A stretch of DNA of 64,000 bases, taken from Lepturacanthus savala (taxonomy: Eukaryota > Chordata > Actinopteri > Scombriformes > Trichiuridae). Location of the stretch: positions 28,894,152 through 28,958,151 of the forward strand of contig CM060464.1 of assembly GCA_030544235.1 (NCBI GenBank), read 5' to 3'. Of this stretch, positions 32,821-45,700 are shown piece after piece. The position numbers were made by a program, and so were the translations under genes. Position 1 is the stretch's first letter; each line of letters begins with the position of its first letter. The notes under the pieces are model-generated. The model did no database searches, was not told where the DNA came from, and saw only the letters and a list, made by a program, of their open reading frames with translations.

Positions 32821-34096
32821 GGGATTCAAATATAAAGCATGAAAATAAATATAAGCCACTGGTCTCGTATAATAATATCCTTTGGGAAATTTGTGCAGTG
32901 TTAGATGTTTTTCCCAACATTCTTCTATTTTGCATGATCTCTTTCTTGACATTGCTCTTGCAGACTGCTAAATTCAGCTCAACAAATGAAAGTCACAACT
33001 TTTGCTTGGAAGACTGAAAAAAATGGGTGTGATGGTGGGGTCAGGGGGGTCGTAATGAAGCCTCTACAGGCAGAGAGAGCTATTGCTAGACATCACAAAG
33101 TCAAGAAATTACGAGTGAGTCATAAAACTGCAAAGTTTCCAAATACAGCCTGTGTGCATTTGCCTGTTTTTCATTCAAACATTCATTGAGTAGGATAAAC
33201 CCCTTGAGAGGAATCCTCTTGTTTTTTAGGGGGTCCTAGATAAACAAAGCTAAAACAAAGCACAAGCAACAATCTACAGACATAGAACAATGAATACAAA
33301 GAATAACAAAACACAAAAAAGAAGACAAAGCACATACGAAAAGAAGTCAATGAATGAATATTTCAAGGGAGATTATTCCAATCTGATGGAGTTTTAAAAA
33401 TGAATAATCTGTTGCTAATTGTTTTGTTCTCTGAAGGAATAGAGAATAAGTACTGAGTTGACACTTTAATTGATATATTGAGGAATATGGAAATACTAAT
33501 TGTTGTAAATAAGGAGGATAATTGCAATGTAGACATTTAATAAATAAACTGTAACCAGTGATTATGTCTTTGTACAATGAGTGTGGGCCAATTGAGTAAA
33601 TTATAAATGATACAATGATGCTTGTAAAAGGGGCAACCAAGAATAAATCTAGAAAGACGGTTATACACAGTGTTGGGGGTAGAAGGCAGGTTTTAGGATT
33701 TTTAAGATGTACTACATCAGCATAGTCAAAAAGCAGTTAAATAAGTTATATTATTTTTTTTCTTTCATGCATGGTACAATTTTTATATAACCTCTGGACC
33801 TCAAGAAAGTGGTTATGTGCATGACATGGGAGCTTTAAATCTTACCTCCTTGCTGAAGAGAAGTTCAACATGCCAAAAGTTCCATATTTCAATTTTACAT
33901 TTATGCAATATAATTTTACAAAACAACTCCCCTCAGATAAAAAGCATAAAAATACTTTCATTATTATGTCAGAACATCATATTATATTATATTATTATTA
34001 TAACACATATTATCTCACCCTGCCTTCATCACTTCTACTTTAGAAAGACAATATCTTACATGAACAATATATTTATATTTATATAAGATTAAATCC
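32821..34096. other. Unannotated A+T-rich sequence
   Basis: Nothing is recognised with confidence. The 97-codon minus frame at 33347-33640 is rich in Ile, Tyr and Ser and shows no motif. A run of ATTAT-type units occurs at about 33977-34003. Confidence 0.4.
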
Positions 34097-34190
34097 AATC
34101 AGTCAATCAATCAATCAACCAATCAAGCTTTCTTTATTAAGCATTATTCATACATATAAAATGTAGTACAAAGTGCTATACAAGTTTAAA
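34097..34190 (-). repeat. Antisense 3' end of a LINE-like fish repeat
   Basis: CAATCAATCAATCAACCAAT followed by CTTTCTTTATTAAGC and ACAAAGTGCTATACAAG is the antisense form of a frequent fish non-LTR 3' end, with the tandem AATC units as the tail. Only the terminal 90 bp or so are recognisable. Confidence 0.55.
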
Positions 34191-34255
34191 ACACCCCAAC
34201 CAACCCCACCCCAACCCAATGAACCCCACGCCCCACAACTCCCTCTCTTTCTCTC

Positions 34256-34257
<2 letters not shown>

Positions 34258-34309
<52 letters not shown>
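34258..34309. repeat. (AC)n microsatellite
   Basis: About 25 AC units, preceded by CCAACC-rich pyrimidine/purine-biased sequence. Confidence 0.95.
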
Positions 34310-34310
<1 letters not shown>

Positions 34311-37300
34311 AACCAAAAGAATTATTGTTGGTTGGTGTTACTCAGTATAATAAAAGTCTTTATAAATTCCCCACAGATGAATAAATTTACTTATTTCTTT
34401 TTCACACTTAAATAATTGTCTCAGCATTCAATTTTACTCGAATTTATTATCATTGCCACTTTGTTGCTCTGCTGCATCCATTCTAAAAGCTGGAAATGCT
34501 TGTTAGTGTTTCCTCGTCAGGTCACATAGTCTGGGGGGAAAAAAGCTGCTGCTTGGTGCACACAGATGTGATATAGCGATCTTTCCACATGATATAATGT
34601 TGCAATCAGTCAACACAAGCTACGACCCCATCATCCAACACCACTGCTACAGGAAAAGACCCGTTTGATATTTTCCAAATGAGTGGAATTTCGTGTCACA
34701 AGAGCCATGACTTACATGGCTGATACACAGCCTGCGATACATGTAATCACCGTTTGCCTGAATTTAAAATTTCCCCCCGCGTCACACCACTGGAGTTAGC
34801 CCCTCTTCGGCTCTGTTGGACACCTGGGAAACATCTGGAATTGCCATAGGCTAATCACTGGTTTAAACAAGGAATCATCAGCCATTTTATGAGTATGTGT
34901 ATCACACTTTTGAGATGGGAGTGTGATCAAAGCCTGGATTCCTGCACTTTGTCTAATGTCTCCCACCATAGACTTTTCATCACATCACAAGGACAAGGAG
35001 AAGCCTGGAAAGGATGAGAATCCGAGTCAGAGTGATTAAAGCAGGGAGGCAAAGACACAGCATGTATCCTGCTACGTGAAAAAAAAAGAAGTATCTTCCG
35101 AATCAGTGCTTTTTAGAAAAGCTAGAATACCCACATTGGGTCAGAGTTCAGCATGTGAACACAGAGTAAATCTCAAACTTGTCTCCAAAAAGAGAATAAT
35201 TTTCTATGGGAAAAACATGAAAATCTTATCTTTGTGTCAACTTTAGAAGAACTTTACCACTATGTATTTTTAACTTTACACAGTTGGACTTGAAAGGGCT
35301 CAGAGATGGGATGATTTTTCTCCCGGAATTCTTCTGTTAAAGTTTAAACATGGAACTCACAGACACTGGAGTGGTGAAGACCTAAATGTTAATGCAGCTC
35401 ATTAAAGAAATTTATCTTTCTGTTTGACTTTGTCTAGCCTTGATTCAAGTCCGAAAGGATATATCTAAAGTTGATGATGAAAGTTTAAGAGGAGATATTC
35501 TCATATAACACTAATCTTTTTTCCATATGCAGTCTAATGCACTACTCTCCCCTTTTTCCCACGTCAGGAAGTTTTTTTGACATCCCATCATGCAATTATC
35601 CGGGCTTTGCACTCCCTATTTGGGTATATCACGTTCACACTTATGCCATACTCATTTTTTTTTAACTCACTGCCTCCATTTCTCCTCCCAAATGACATCA
35701 GGCATCACATCCCCACACTCCTCTCTAGAAATATGAAACACAATCCAGCTGTGGTGTTTCAACACAACCTTGAACTGGGATCATGACTTCACTGCACTGT
35801 CACAAGGCCAAATATGTTGCACAAGCATTCCGTTGCACTATAACTAATGTTTCTTCTCTCTCTAACCACAGCGGCAATATGAGAATCTTCAATTTCTCAA
35901 CTGCAATGTAATGGGGATAAAGTGTAGACATTGACCTTTCCAAATTTTCTGATACTGGTATTTCTGCCTTCATTTTCAATCTGACATTTAAACGTGTTTA
36001 TATGTATGTAAGTCAGCAAACAGCATTAACTTCATCCACAATTTTAACATTGATGATGAATCAAAAGGCTTTCTTTGACTATGTCTCAGATGGTTTCATG
36101 ATCATCTGTTCAGCATGGTTAGCTGTTTTTCTACTTTTTAGCAACGAGAACAACAATAATCCAGTTTATTGACCACAGCATGCAATGGGGTCAGAATATC
36201 CTCATGGAGTACAAGTCACAGACTTTTGTGCTTGCATGCTGTTAATTTTTTATTCATGCAGGTCATCACAGATGTAGTAAAGTAAACCATTCTACTCCTC
36301 TTCCTTAGGCTCAATTGTGATTTGAGGTTACTGTTAAAAATTGCTTATATGTAGAGTTTCACATGTCGACATTTTAATTTGCAGCAGTTCACAGTACAGA
36401 CTTACCTCTTGCACTTCAATGAGGAAATAGACACCTCTTGATAAAGAACCGTCACACTTTCTCTAATGCTCGGCACACACTCGATACAGATATGTGAGCT
36501 GCTGTAGAGACGTGAGCCTCTTAAACAGTTTCACACCAACCTCCAGGAGTTGTTGTGACTACGCTATGCAGGATTAGACCCAAACAGACAAGGCAGGATA
36601 GACAGATGTTCTTTGTTTCTCTTCTACACAGCAACATACTGTTCAGAAGCACAAACCTCATTTCTATGGTTACAGTGTTACACATAATAACACAATATCG
36701 GAAATTAATTTATATGCCACAAATGATTTGGATGCCATTAACACATGTTCTGTTATTAGTATTTAAATTTTAAGCCCACAGATCCAAAATACTGAGCAGA
36801 AAGTGGTGGTAATGCACCAACAAGAATAATGTTCTGTTATAATGACGCTTCCCCTCACCTGTAGTTTAGCTCTCTGGGTTGTTGAATCAGATTCATTAGG
36901 AATCCATTCGTGTCTCCCAAATTTCAAACTTAGATTTTGTTTTGTGGCTCTGCCTTTCTAGGATTAACCGGTTTTCCGTTAGTAATAAGAGCATGGGCTA
37001 CAATTTAAAAGGAGGTGAATGATGGTGGTTCTTATTGCTTCTGTGTAGGCAGTCAAATGTTCTATAAAAAAGAAAATCTTGTTTTAAAACCTTCAGTGAG
37101 GGAAACAGGAATCCGTCTCTGAGGATTCAAAAGTATTGAACTCTGAACCGTAAAAATGCAATAAAGGAAGACAGAGAACAGAGCTACTGGAATACATTTT
37201 CATAGCTTTTATTAGTTCAGTTTCTGAAACAATTTTATTGGTTCAGTTTCTTAGTTCTGTTGCATTAAATTAAAATGTTATTGAGTAAAGTGCAACATTT

Positions 37301-38026
37301 CAAAAACTTCCTATTCACTTTCTGTATTGCAGCAAAGCTCTTTAGTAACACAGCTCCAGTTGGATAAAGGATGTCCTTAAGTAATATGATTAGAAAATCA
37401 GATATTGCTTTTTTATGAACCCCCCAGCAGAACAGCTTGTGCTGTGTTTAGACGTATTATCTTAATGCCTTCATTCATCTCCACTTATAGTATTTGTTCA
37501 GCAAAATCAATAATCAGCTTTCACCTGTATTCACCTGCAGAGCACATTTATGTATTGTCTTTTATAATTTGTCACGTTGCATTGAAGATAGCAATTATCC
37601 AACAGGAACAAGGTGCCAAGAGTTCTTAATGATCTGTCAACAGTAGGGGAATAATTCTACTGCCGGGACGCCTTTATCTTGAAAGGACACTGACAGCAAC
37701 AGTCAATCACAACGCTGATCTGTTTCCTGATTTTGTAAAGGTTTGTAAATGTGTAATTCATATTATATCCACATAGGAATTAATGTAAAGTGCACATCAT
37801 TTTTAATCAATGCCAATCATGCAGTGTGAAATATGAAAAACATTGTATTTAGAAGTGTAGCATGCATTGATCCTTGTATTGTTTTGGCTCAGTTATATTG
37901 CCTGCCATTGGTTTGCCATTTGAGAGCCGTTGACATCATTGACTGCTCTCTGCAGGATGTTGATATGAATGCCAATCCAATGACTCTTGGGAAATTAAAT
38001 GGTTAGTACTTCTTGGCTATAGGGTG
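34310..38026. other. Gene-free, transposon-poor stretch
   Basis: I recognise no gene and no transposon over about 3.7 kb. The segments 34480-34900 and 37640-37940 have balanced composition and few simple repeats, and resemble conserved non-coding DNA by appearance only. Short frames at 35577-35786, 36555-36773 and 37405-37629 are without motif. Confidence 0.35.
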
Positions 38027-38150
38027 GCGCAAGTGGTCTAATAGTTACCATTACTTGAATATTGCAAAGGTCAACAGGTTTGCATTTCAAATATGCTTTG
38101 CGGGATGTCTTGTTGAGGGGTCCTGGAGCAAGACCCTTACATGTTCAGTC
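38027..38150 (+). mobile_element. tRNA-derived SINE-like fragment of a second family
   Basis: It starts GGGTGGCGCAAGTGG (A-box-like TGGCGCAAGTGG), has a degenerate B-box-like GGTTTGCATTTC about 45 bp later, then GGGGTCCTGGAGCAAGACCC, the phrase that follows the tRNA-like head in a common fish repeat. It differs from the five-copy family at 4.1 and 9.1 kb. No tail or target duplication was seen. Confidence 0.5.
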
Positions 38151-40137
38151 ATTCAATAAGAGTTCAGCTCAGTGATCTCATGCAGCATGTCCTTGTTCTG
38201 TTTCAAGGCTGGTACTGTTTCTAAGCTCAGAATGTCAGTTCAGTTTTATTGAAGCTTTCTGTGCTCCTGATTTGCTACCACCAGCAGGACATTTCCACGA
38301 TAGGACACAGTGGCCTAGGGAAAGCAACACAATGTCATCATTTGTTGCCTGTACCAGTGTTCAGAATTCAAAATAGGTGTTCTGTTGTTGCTTTCCAACT
38401 TTTTGATCAATATTTCCTCACAGGTGCAGTACTTAACTGGGCCAGTGTGAGAGTGCATTCATCACTTTGTCAGAGCTGAAGTCAATTTTGCAACGTTACT
38501 TGCTTGAACAAGAGGCCATTAACTTGGCAGCCCGATCAATCAATCACAACAACAGAAATGATGCTGTAACAGTCACCTCTGCCTTTCTGGAATGGGGAAA
38601 CATGGGATATTTAATGATTATATTGTTAGGATACAAGGGGCCATGCTACTTCAGAAATATATATTCCACTGACTGACACAGACCGTGGAGTGCGACCAAA
38701 AGTGCTTTCTAATACGTCATCATTTACAACATATAAAGATTTATAAGTTCTGTGGTTTTACAAATAGTTAAGAATATGTATTTATACTTTATAGAGTATA
38801 TATGTAAACAGAACAATGTTTGGATTGCCAGATTATGAAAAAATCATCAAGACTTTCTCAGCTTTAAATAAGTCATCAATCATGTAGTTATTAACGCTGA
38901 TGAGGAATTAATGAAAAGGTCTTTAATGTCTCTCTTACTTTCTAATTAGCCCAAATGGAAAAATGAATCTATGATTACCAATGCTATTAAATGAATTTAT
39001 TATTATTGTTTTAAGAAAAACAAAGAAGTAAAGGCTTCTAATAGAAATCTGCAGTTTTAATGTTAATTAAATGTTTCCCTTAAGGCCAGAGAACAAACTC
39101 AATGAATTAAAGAGCTAAAAAGACAATGTTAGTTTAATGCTAAAGGAGAACATCAACAATGTTGTTTTTTCTCCACCTGCTAACCCCAAACATGTCTCAT
39201 AACTGATATATAAACCATTAGTTAATGATTTATTAACTTTAATAAAGCCATTAGTGACAACTTATAAACTCTCAACAAAGGATGCTAATCAAAAAGTGGT
39301 ATCAAATTCATATTTATTACCTCACTGAATGAAGTAGTAGTGTAATTTAGAAAGCACTTATCCACCACCTGCTCTTGTGCAGCTGCTCAGGAGCCAATGG
39401 AATAAAACTAATTGTTCTGCAAAGCCCCTGGGTGTGAATAGATGCAACTCAATGAATGAGAAAGAGGGTGCTGCTAAAATCAGCATGTGAGCTGCGGATA
39501 ATGTTCCATGAGGAATACACATGAATCTGAATTCATGAAACATGAATGGATGGAGCTCTGTGCGGATCTTTTGACTCCAAGCCAAAAATAAGACAAAATC
39601 ACATTCTTCCCCAAGTGTCCTGTGGGATCACCTTCTTAGCTTTATGACAGATGTGGCACTTTGGCAATCAATTCCAGGCTGGCGTTCCCCTGTTTATCTG
39701 AAAGCAGGGCACTCCGGTCCCCATTCACAGTATTGACAAAATGGCCACAGAGGACTCTAATCTCCTTCTATGACAGGTCTGTGATGGCGGTCTGTAAATA
39801 ATCCTCTGATGAGAGGCTGCATCCATGTGTGTGCTCTTATACAAGGAATGCATCCTTAAAGTTACTTTTTTCATTTTGTACTGTATTATATATAAAATCT
39901 GATTTTTACTTACTTTTTAACAATCCAAATAGATTTTTTTTTTTTTAGAAATAAACTAAACTTTATAGTGTGCAAACTTTAAACGTTTTTCCTTTTGCAC
40001 CTGTTTCCTACACATCACAGTAGAAACTCAAAGCCATATAGCCACTAACTTCCATGTGTTTTTGAGACTTACTTGATTTATTTCAGAAAATCATAAAAAT
40101 AAATAATAGCATAAATTGCTAAACATTATCTATCGCT
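38151..40137. other. Unannotated sequence
   Basis: No gene or transposon is recognised. The part at 39600-39850 is repeat-free and compositionally balanced, with CAATCAATTCCAGGC, and looks conserved-element-like. The part at 38690-39320 is A+T-rich with TAA- and ATTA-containing phrases only. Confidence 0.35.
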
Positions 40138-40362
40138 CCTTGGGCTGGGACCTTTCTGTGTGGAGATTGCATGTCTGTGTGGGTTCTCTCTGGGTTCTCC
40201 AGCTTCCTCCCACAGTCCAATGACAAGCTGAGGTTATTCGGAGACTCTAAAGGTGTGAGTGTGTAAATGAATGGTGTGTGTGCCCCACGTTAGGCCGGCA
40301 GACCACTGTTACCCCAGTGAGGAATTCTATAAGGTATAGAAAATGAATGGATGAATGAATGA
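40138..40362 (+). mobile_element. tRNA-headed SINE-like repeat, copy 4 (5'-truncated)
   Basis: It starts within the body at GGGCTGGGACCTTTCTGTG, so the tRNA-like head is lost. It continues with CAGCTTCCTCCCACAGTCCA and GAGACTCTAAAGG and ends TATAGAAAATGAATGG with AATG units. 5' truncation with an intact simple tail is what target-primed reverse transcription leaves. Confidence 0.75.
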
Positions 40363-40375
40363 ACTAGTTATTCCT

Positions 40376-40600
40376 TAAAGGCACAGTGCATCTGGTGCCA
40401 TCTAGCTGCAAGGTTGCAGATTACAACCAAGCATACCCCAGGCATATAAAAGAACTTATGGTAGCTTCAACGAATGTTAAAAATCCCCAAAAAAGATTGT
40501 TTCTAGAGTCATTCTTTGTTTTGTTTGTTCTGGCCTACCGGAGAAACAAGGTGGTGCAATCAGAGGGAGACACACTTGTCTTGTAGATACAGATTTCTCA
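40376..40600 (+). repeat. Dispersed repeat related to the 9.5-kb inverted-repeat element
   Basis: CTTAAAGGCACAGTGCATC is followed by GGTGCCATCTAGCTGCAAGG and TTGCAGATTACAACCAAGC. The second and third phrases match the interior at 9573-9605. The two loci therefore share a small element, here with more interior sequence and no visible right inverted end. Confidence 0.55.
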
Positions 40601-41753
40601 ATCTCAAAAACACAACAATTTTAATTTGATTGAATCGTATACTAATTTAAACATACTTACTTACTTATTATACAAATATATTCTATTTCTGCCGAGTCTC
40701 TTCTGCTAGATGTGGCTAAATACAAGTAAACACTGTATGTGGATGTGGACAAAAAAGACTTCTCTTTGTCTCTCACCAATCATTTCCCTGTTTTCACTCT
40801 CCATCTGTTTTCATCACTGCAGGGATTTCATTTCTCTGTTGCTTTTTCCCTGTTTTCATCTCAGTATCTTTTTCTGTCTCTCAGGAAGTGCATCTTAAGT
40901 CCTTGTGAGCAGCTCCACTTCAGCATTATAAGAGGACTTGAATGCCAAAGGCCACATCACAGTGAGCTGTGACTGGAGGGATGCTGAGGGGACATTGCAC
41001 CACCCTACAAGTAAATAAGCCACTTGGGGACTTCTGGAGTGCTTCCCTGGAGTGATGGGGGTGATGAGACAAAGAGGCCAAGAGAGCAAGCTTAATGGAA
41101 ACACTATATTCTGCCACCCGGGAGACCTCATAACCTCCCTGAAAACCCCCACCATTATCAACTCATTAGCTGCAAAATTGAAGGATTTTCTGGATCAGAA
41201 AGTTTTCAACAAAGACAGTGCTTATGGTGTTTTCAATGATAAAATGACATCCATTACTCCAAAAGCCCCCATCAAGATTCAACCTGATGATTCATAGTAT
41301 TTACTTCAAACCCAGTCCACCACCTGTCATAAAAAACTCTTTCAGGCAAGTCTAAGCTCCTTCTTATCCTCCTCCTCCTCAGCCTGTGTGTCTGTTACTA
41401 TGGACCATTTCTTTGTTATAGCTTTGTGGCCACCGAGCCACAGATTAGAAGTGATTCACTGAGACTTTGGTGGAAAAAACTTGACTTGACTTTGTACTTC
41501 AATTAAAAAGCAGATGTTAACAAAGGCAGTTTTGAGAAAAGGAAAAAAAAAAAAGCTCACACACTCTGGTTCCAAATTTAATTCACTTTAATTTAAGTTC
41601 TATTTAAATGATGTTTTTTTTCCTCTCAGACCTTCTTCCAGATCATCAACAAAAGAGAAATAATAGAACTGAAATGCATATGGAACAGCACACTATAACC
41701 CTTTGCGGTGTGTTATGTTTTCATTAAACACACAAGACAGTTTTAACATTGTT
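40601..41753. other. Unannotated sequence
   Basis: Overlapping frames at 40710-41297 on both strands show no recognised motif and reflect a locally balanced composition. Poly(A) occurs at about 41540-41554. Confidence 0.4.
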
Positions 41754-41909
41754 TTAAAGGTGCCATTTTTATTTGGAGTTTTTATATCCCTGCCAAGATA
41801 TATTTGTGGTTTAAAGAACCAAAAATCAACAGTATAGTTTTCTCAAGCTTCTCTCTGCCGCTCAAGATGATTTTTTAGTATATCGCTTTCTGTGATATGG
41901 GACCTTTAA
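41754..41909 (+). mobile_element. Small inverted-repeat fish element, copy 3 (both ends present)
   Basis: The left end TTAAAGGTGCCATTT pairs with the right end ATATGGGACCTTTAA with about three mismatches over 15 bp. The interior shares TTTTATATCCCTGCC and TTTGTGGTTTAAAG with the copies at 29.28 and 31.45 kb. At 156 bp and without a coding region it is a typical miniature inverted-repeat element. Confidence 0.7.
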
Positions 41910-42588
41910 CATCTCTGTGAAAAGCTTCCTTTTTTCAAAACATCCACAGAGCGAGAGCACAGCTTCCAATGTCAGAAAATTACACTTGTTGGTTGCAGTC
42001 CAAAGGTGACAGTTTGCTTTCTATGAACAATGCTTTGGCATAAGGTTAAATAATATGTCAGTTAACCAATGTCATTTATCATTCATGTACTTAGAAAAAA
42101 AACAAGTGTCACAGGTGAAGCGGGGTTATCCACACAATACATGTATTTGATTGTATACGTCAGGTTTTTCAGGAAAAAAAGTTATTGTATTATATATGAT
42201 ACATACGGCTTTATAGGGTTAAGTGTTGAAGCTCCAATCAACAACAAGAGCAGAGAGCCCCACTGGTTAATAAATGACATTCTTTCACTCAACCAGTGGC
42301 AGGTGATAATAGCCGTTACTTTATCATCTCTCAAAGCAAACACAGGGTGGCTGGAATATTTGTTCATAACTGGATGGAGCCCTTTGTGTACCATAAAATG
42401 TGGCTGTTGCTGATTGTACTGATTCTAATGTGTTCTTGGTGGGCTGGTATGTTTGCCATCTTGAATGGAGTAAAATGAAATATAATTTCAGTATGATTTA
42501 GGACATAGTGATTGTTTCTGATAGTGTGTTCAAAGTATTCAACGAATTCTATTATCATGGAGGATTTTTTTTATTTTTATTTTTTTTA
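41910..42588. other. Unannotated sequence
   Basis: Overlapping frames at 42069-42558 on both strands (the longest 114 codons, +) have no recognised motif. T-rich sequence from 42564 leads into the hairpin. Confidence 0.4.
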
Positions 42589-42711
42589 TTTTTCATAAAT
42601 CCTTTCAAAAAGTAAAACTGGCAGAGATTATAAATTCATTGCACAAAAACTAAAATGTAAATGAATCTAAACTCAATGGACGTTTTACTTTTTGTAAGGA
42701 TTTATGAAAAA
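42589..42711. repeat. Inverted repeat, 30-bp arms, 63-bp spacer
   Basis: The arm 42589-42618 (TTTTTCATAAATCCTTTCAA then AAAGTAAAAC) is matched by the reverse complement of 42682-42711 at 29 of 30 positions. Outside the arms both flanks are homopurine or homopyrimidine and continue the pairing imperfectly for about 20 bp more. This is a foldback structure, either a young miniature transposon or a template-switch product. No target duplication is evident. Confidence 0.85.
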
Positions 42712-45700
42712 AGAAAAAAAAGAAAAAGAACTCTTTCATATTTCATATTCTACGTTTTTGGAAATGATCTGTAATTATTATAACAATAATAATCATTTAG
42801 ACTCATTGAAATAGTTCTGTGTTAAGCCAGGGATCTCTGCTGACCTAAAGCTGCTCCCTGACTCTAACTCTGAATTTAACAGAATGGTTGCTTTGTTTGT
42901 TGGCTGCACCATGGAAAAAGCTCTGAGCATTGGAGAATATTTCTTCTGATATTAATACAGGATGAGTAATCTTAGAGCCAGCATACAGTGGTCATTTGAG
43001 GGAATTAATCTCATGTCACTCAGGTGCTGACATGTTCTTTCAGCCGATTGATTGCTGATTAATTTAAAGGGAAACCCATATGTATCCCCTTGGAAGCTGA
43101 ACAGTTGGATGCTAATATCCTCCCTGGTGTCTTCCTTACCTTTCCTTCCTCCTCGTTTCCTGCAGCTCCTCGGCGTCTGGCATGACGAAAAACTTACTTT
43201 GATTCATATTTTTTTTAAGTCCAGGTCTCCGGAGTTTCTGTGAGAACAGAAGTAAAAAACATCCTTCTGATGCAGGTCAGACCCTCTTTGGTAGTCTGTG
43301 TGAGTCAACATGTGCCAGCCGAACATCCTGCTAATCAGATTAACGCGCGTTGTGCTCTGCCAGCTCTGGTGTTTCTATCAGGAATGGAAACAAATTTAAT
43401 GATACAAAGAAATGTTTAAACATCTTTTAGCCAACTCATACAAAGACAGAGAGGAAAACAAAGACATAAGGATATCGAGGGAAAGAGCACAGAAAGTGAG
43501 AGAAGCAGTGCTCATATGAGGTCAAAGGTCAAAAGGTGAAACTTAACTTTTAGTAATGTTAACAGCAAGAGTTTAGTCTGTGACAGCTGTTAATTAGAGC
43601 CACATCACATGTGTTTAATGCATGAAGAATGCAGAGTACATGAAGAAACTACGCTGGTAAAGTGCAGCAACACTAGATACACTAGCTAAACTGTGATGTG
43701 GACCCACTAGACAAAGTTCTCCAGTGTGTAAGTGTTTTGTGTGCATAAATTAATAGTAAATTAATGAAAATAAGCCCTCATTGCACAGTTAGTGTGTTAA
43801 ACTCAGAGTGTTTAGGGGGCAGACAGCTTCAGGATATGTGCTCTCCTGGCATCTGTTTCATGCGGTTAATGAGGTAGACTCTGAGAGATGTGATGCCTGG
43901 TGCTAATGGGGTAAAGATATTTGAAGAAATTTGAGATTTGAACAATTACACTTTTATTCTCCCAGTGTACCAACGCTAACAGGATTTGCTGCGACCAATC
44001 TAAATTGCATTGTGATTTAACAGGTCTCCTTGCACTGTCAGTGAATGCTTCTTCATTACCTTCTGAATAATTTGATTAGTCAAATATAATTTAGTGGATT
44101 TATTATCGGGCTCTGTTGAAGCCTAACGGCAAATGGATTTGACAGAAGTTGGTTTAGAAACATATGTACGCTCACACACACATCCTGCTGTACGCTACAT
44201 CTGTGGGAGCCAGTCCGTGGAGAATGCCCCAACGTGACAGCTGTTGGCACGTTTATTTTTTGGTCTAAATCAGGATAAACAACATCCTTTTCCCATGAAG
44301 TGTTTTCTGGGCCTTGCCAGCGTTCAACTAGACCCCCACACTCATATGCTCCACTCTCACCCCTCTGTGACACGCTCCATGTCAACAGCTGTACATGCCC
44401 TGTAAGGCCTCATATGCTCCCACTTAGTCCCTTATCTTTTAGATTTACTATGTCGTTGGATTAAATTTCCATAGGAAAATAATGCTGGAGGACAACAAGA
44501 ACCGCTGAAGCGAAAGAGCACAGAGTATTACATGTCCCACTGTGTGACCTTTCATCTCACTACTGTACACGACTTAGTTTTTTCTTATGTTTGCAGCACT
44601 GTTGTTTGGTCAAACTGTTAATGTTACCGTTTTATTTCTATTTATTTCTATTCTTGGTTCTTCTTCTCCTGACTATCTAGAAACTCCTTTTTTCTCTGAC
44701 CACAATGTCTTCTATTAAGATGTTGCTTGACTCTTTTGAATGTTAAATATGAAAAAACACACATTTTCTGCATAAAGCCTTTTCATTTGCTACTAACAAA
44801 GAGATCTTGGACAGGAAATGCCTGTGAAATGTCTCTTAAAAACGGTTTGTAACTGAGAGAATGAACTCCTGCCCTCTGTGAGCTTTGGGTTAAACACAAA
44901 CAGGCTCTGCATCTGATCCCAACATCACTGACTCTCTCAGAGACAGTAATTTACCCTGTTAGTCACAGCATTCGAAATATAACACGGGCGTTACATCTGA
45001 CAAGTGGCTGTGGAATGTTTTCAATGGACTACTGAAATGAAAAAAAAAAAAAAAAAACTGTCCTTGATTCCAGGGCATGGATGGTGTTTTTTATATACAT
45101 CCATGTATGCAAGTATATGGTAATTGTAGATCCCTTTATACTAAAAAAATGTTAAATGTTGTCATTTTAATTGATCATTCCTTCTCATGTTTACTCAGTG
45201 ATTGGTGTTGCAAGTTTACAATGCTCAAGCATCAATTTAACGTCATTTTACAGGGTGGAGTGCTTGTTTAAATTGCATTTCATTAAAATGTAACAAAAAT
45301 AGTCTCAATTTCAACGTAAACTGAATATGACAATCTTCAAAGAGCTGTCAACGGTCTGCTGGAGTTTAACTAATAAACTGGCACCTTGTATAAGAAACAG
45401 TGACACGCAGACATCACAGTGCTGCTGTTGTCAGTGATGTCTGGGTGTTGTGCAGAATCACCACAGCAGGGAGTACATAGCATCAAAGGCAAAGAAGGAT
45501 GCTCTGTTGCAGAATAAGTGCAGCTGTCTAGTTATTTTTACTTTTATATTTTGTAGTTTTACACTGGTTTGTGATCACAAATAAACACAGACATATGTTA
45601 TAACAGATAGGATGCCTTTTAAAATATTCATTTGATTCTTGTAGAACATATTTACATGTTCAGTTGTCTTTAAATGCATGCTTCATTCATTCTTTTTTCT

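Noticed and set aside
42069..42413. 114-codon plus-strand frame as a possible gene
   Set aside because: No motif, A+T-driven codon content, overlapping frames on the other strand.
45040..45057. Poly(A) run as the tail of a processed pseudogene
   Set aside because: No upstream coding similarity and no flanking duplication were found.
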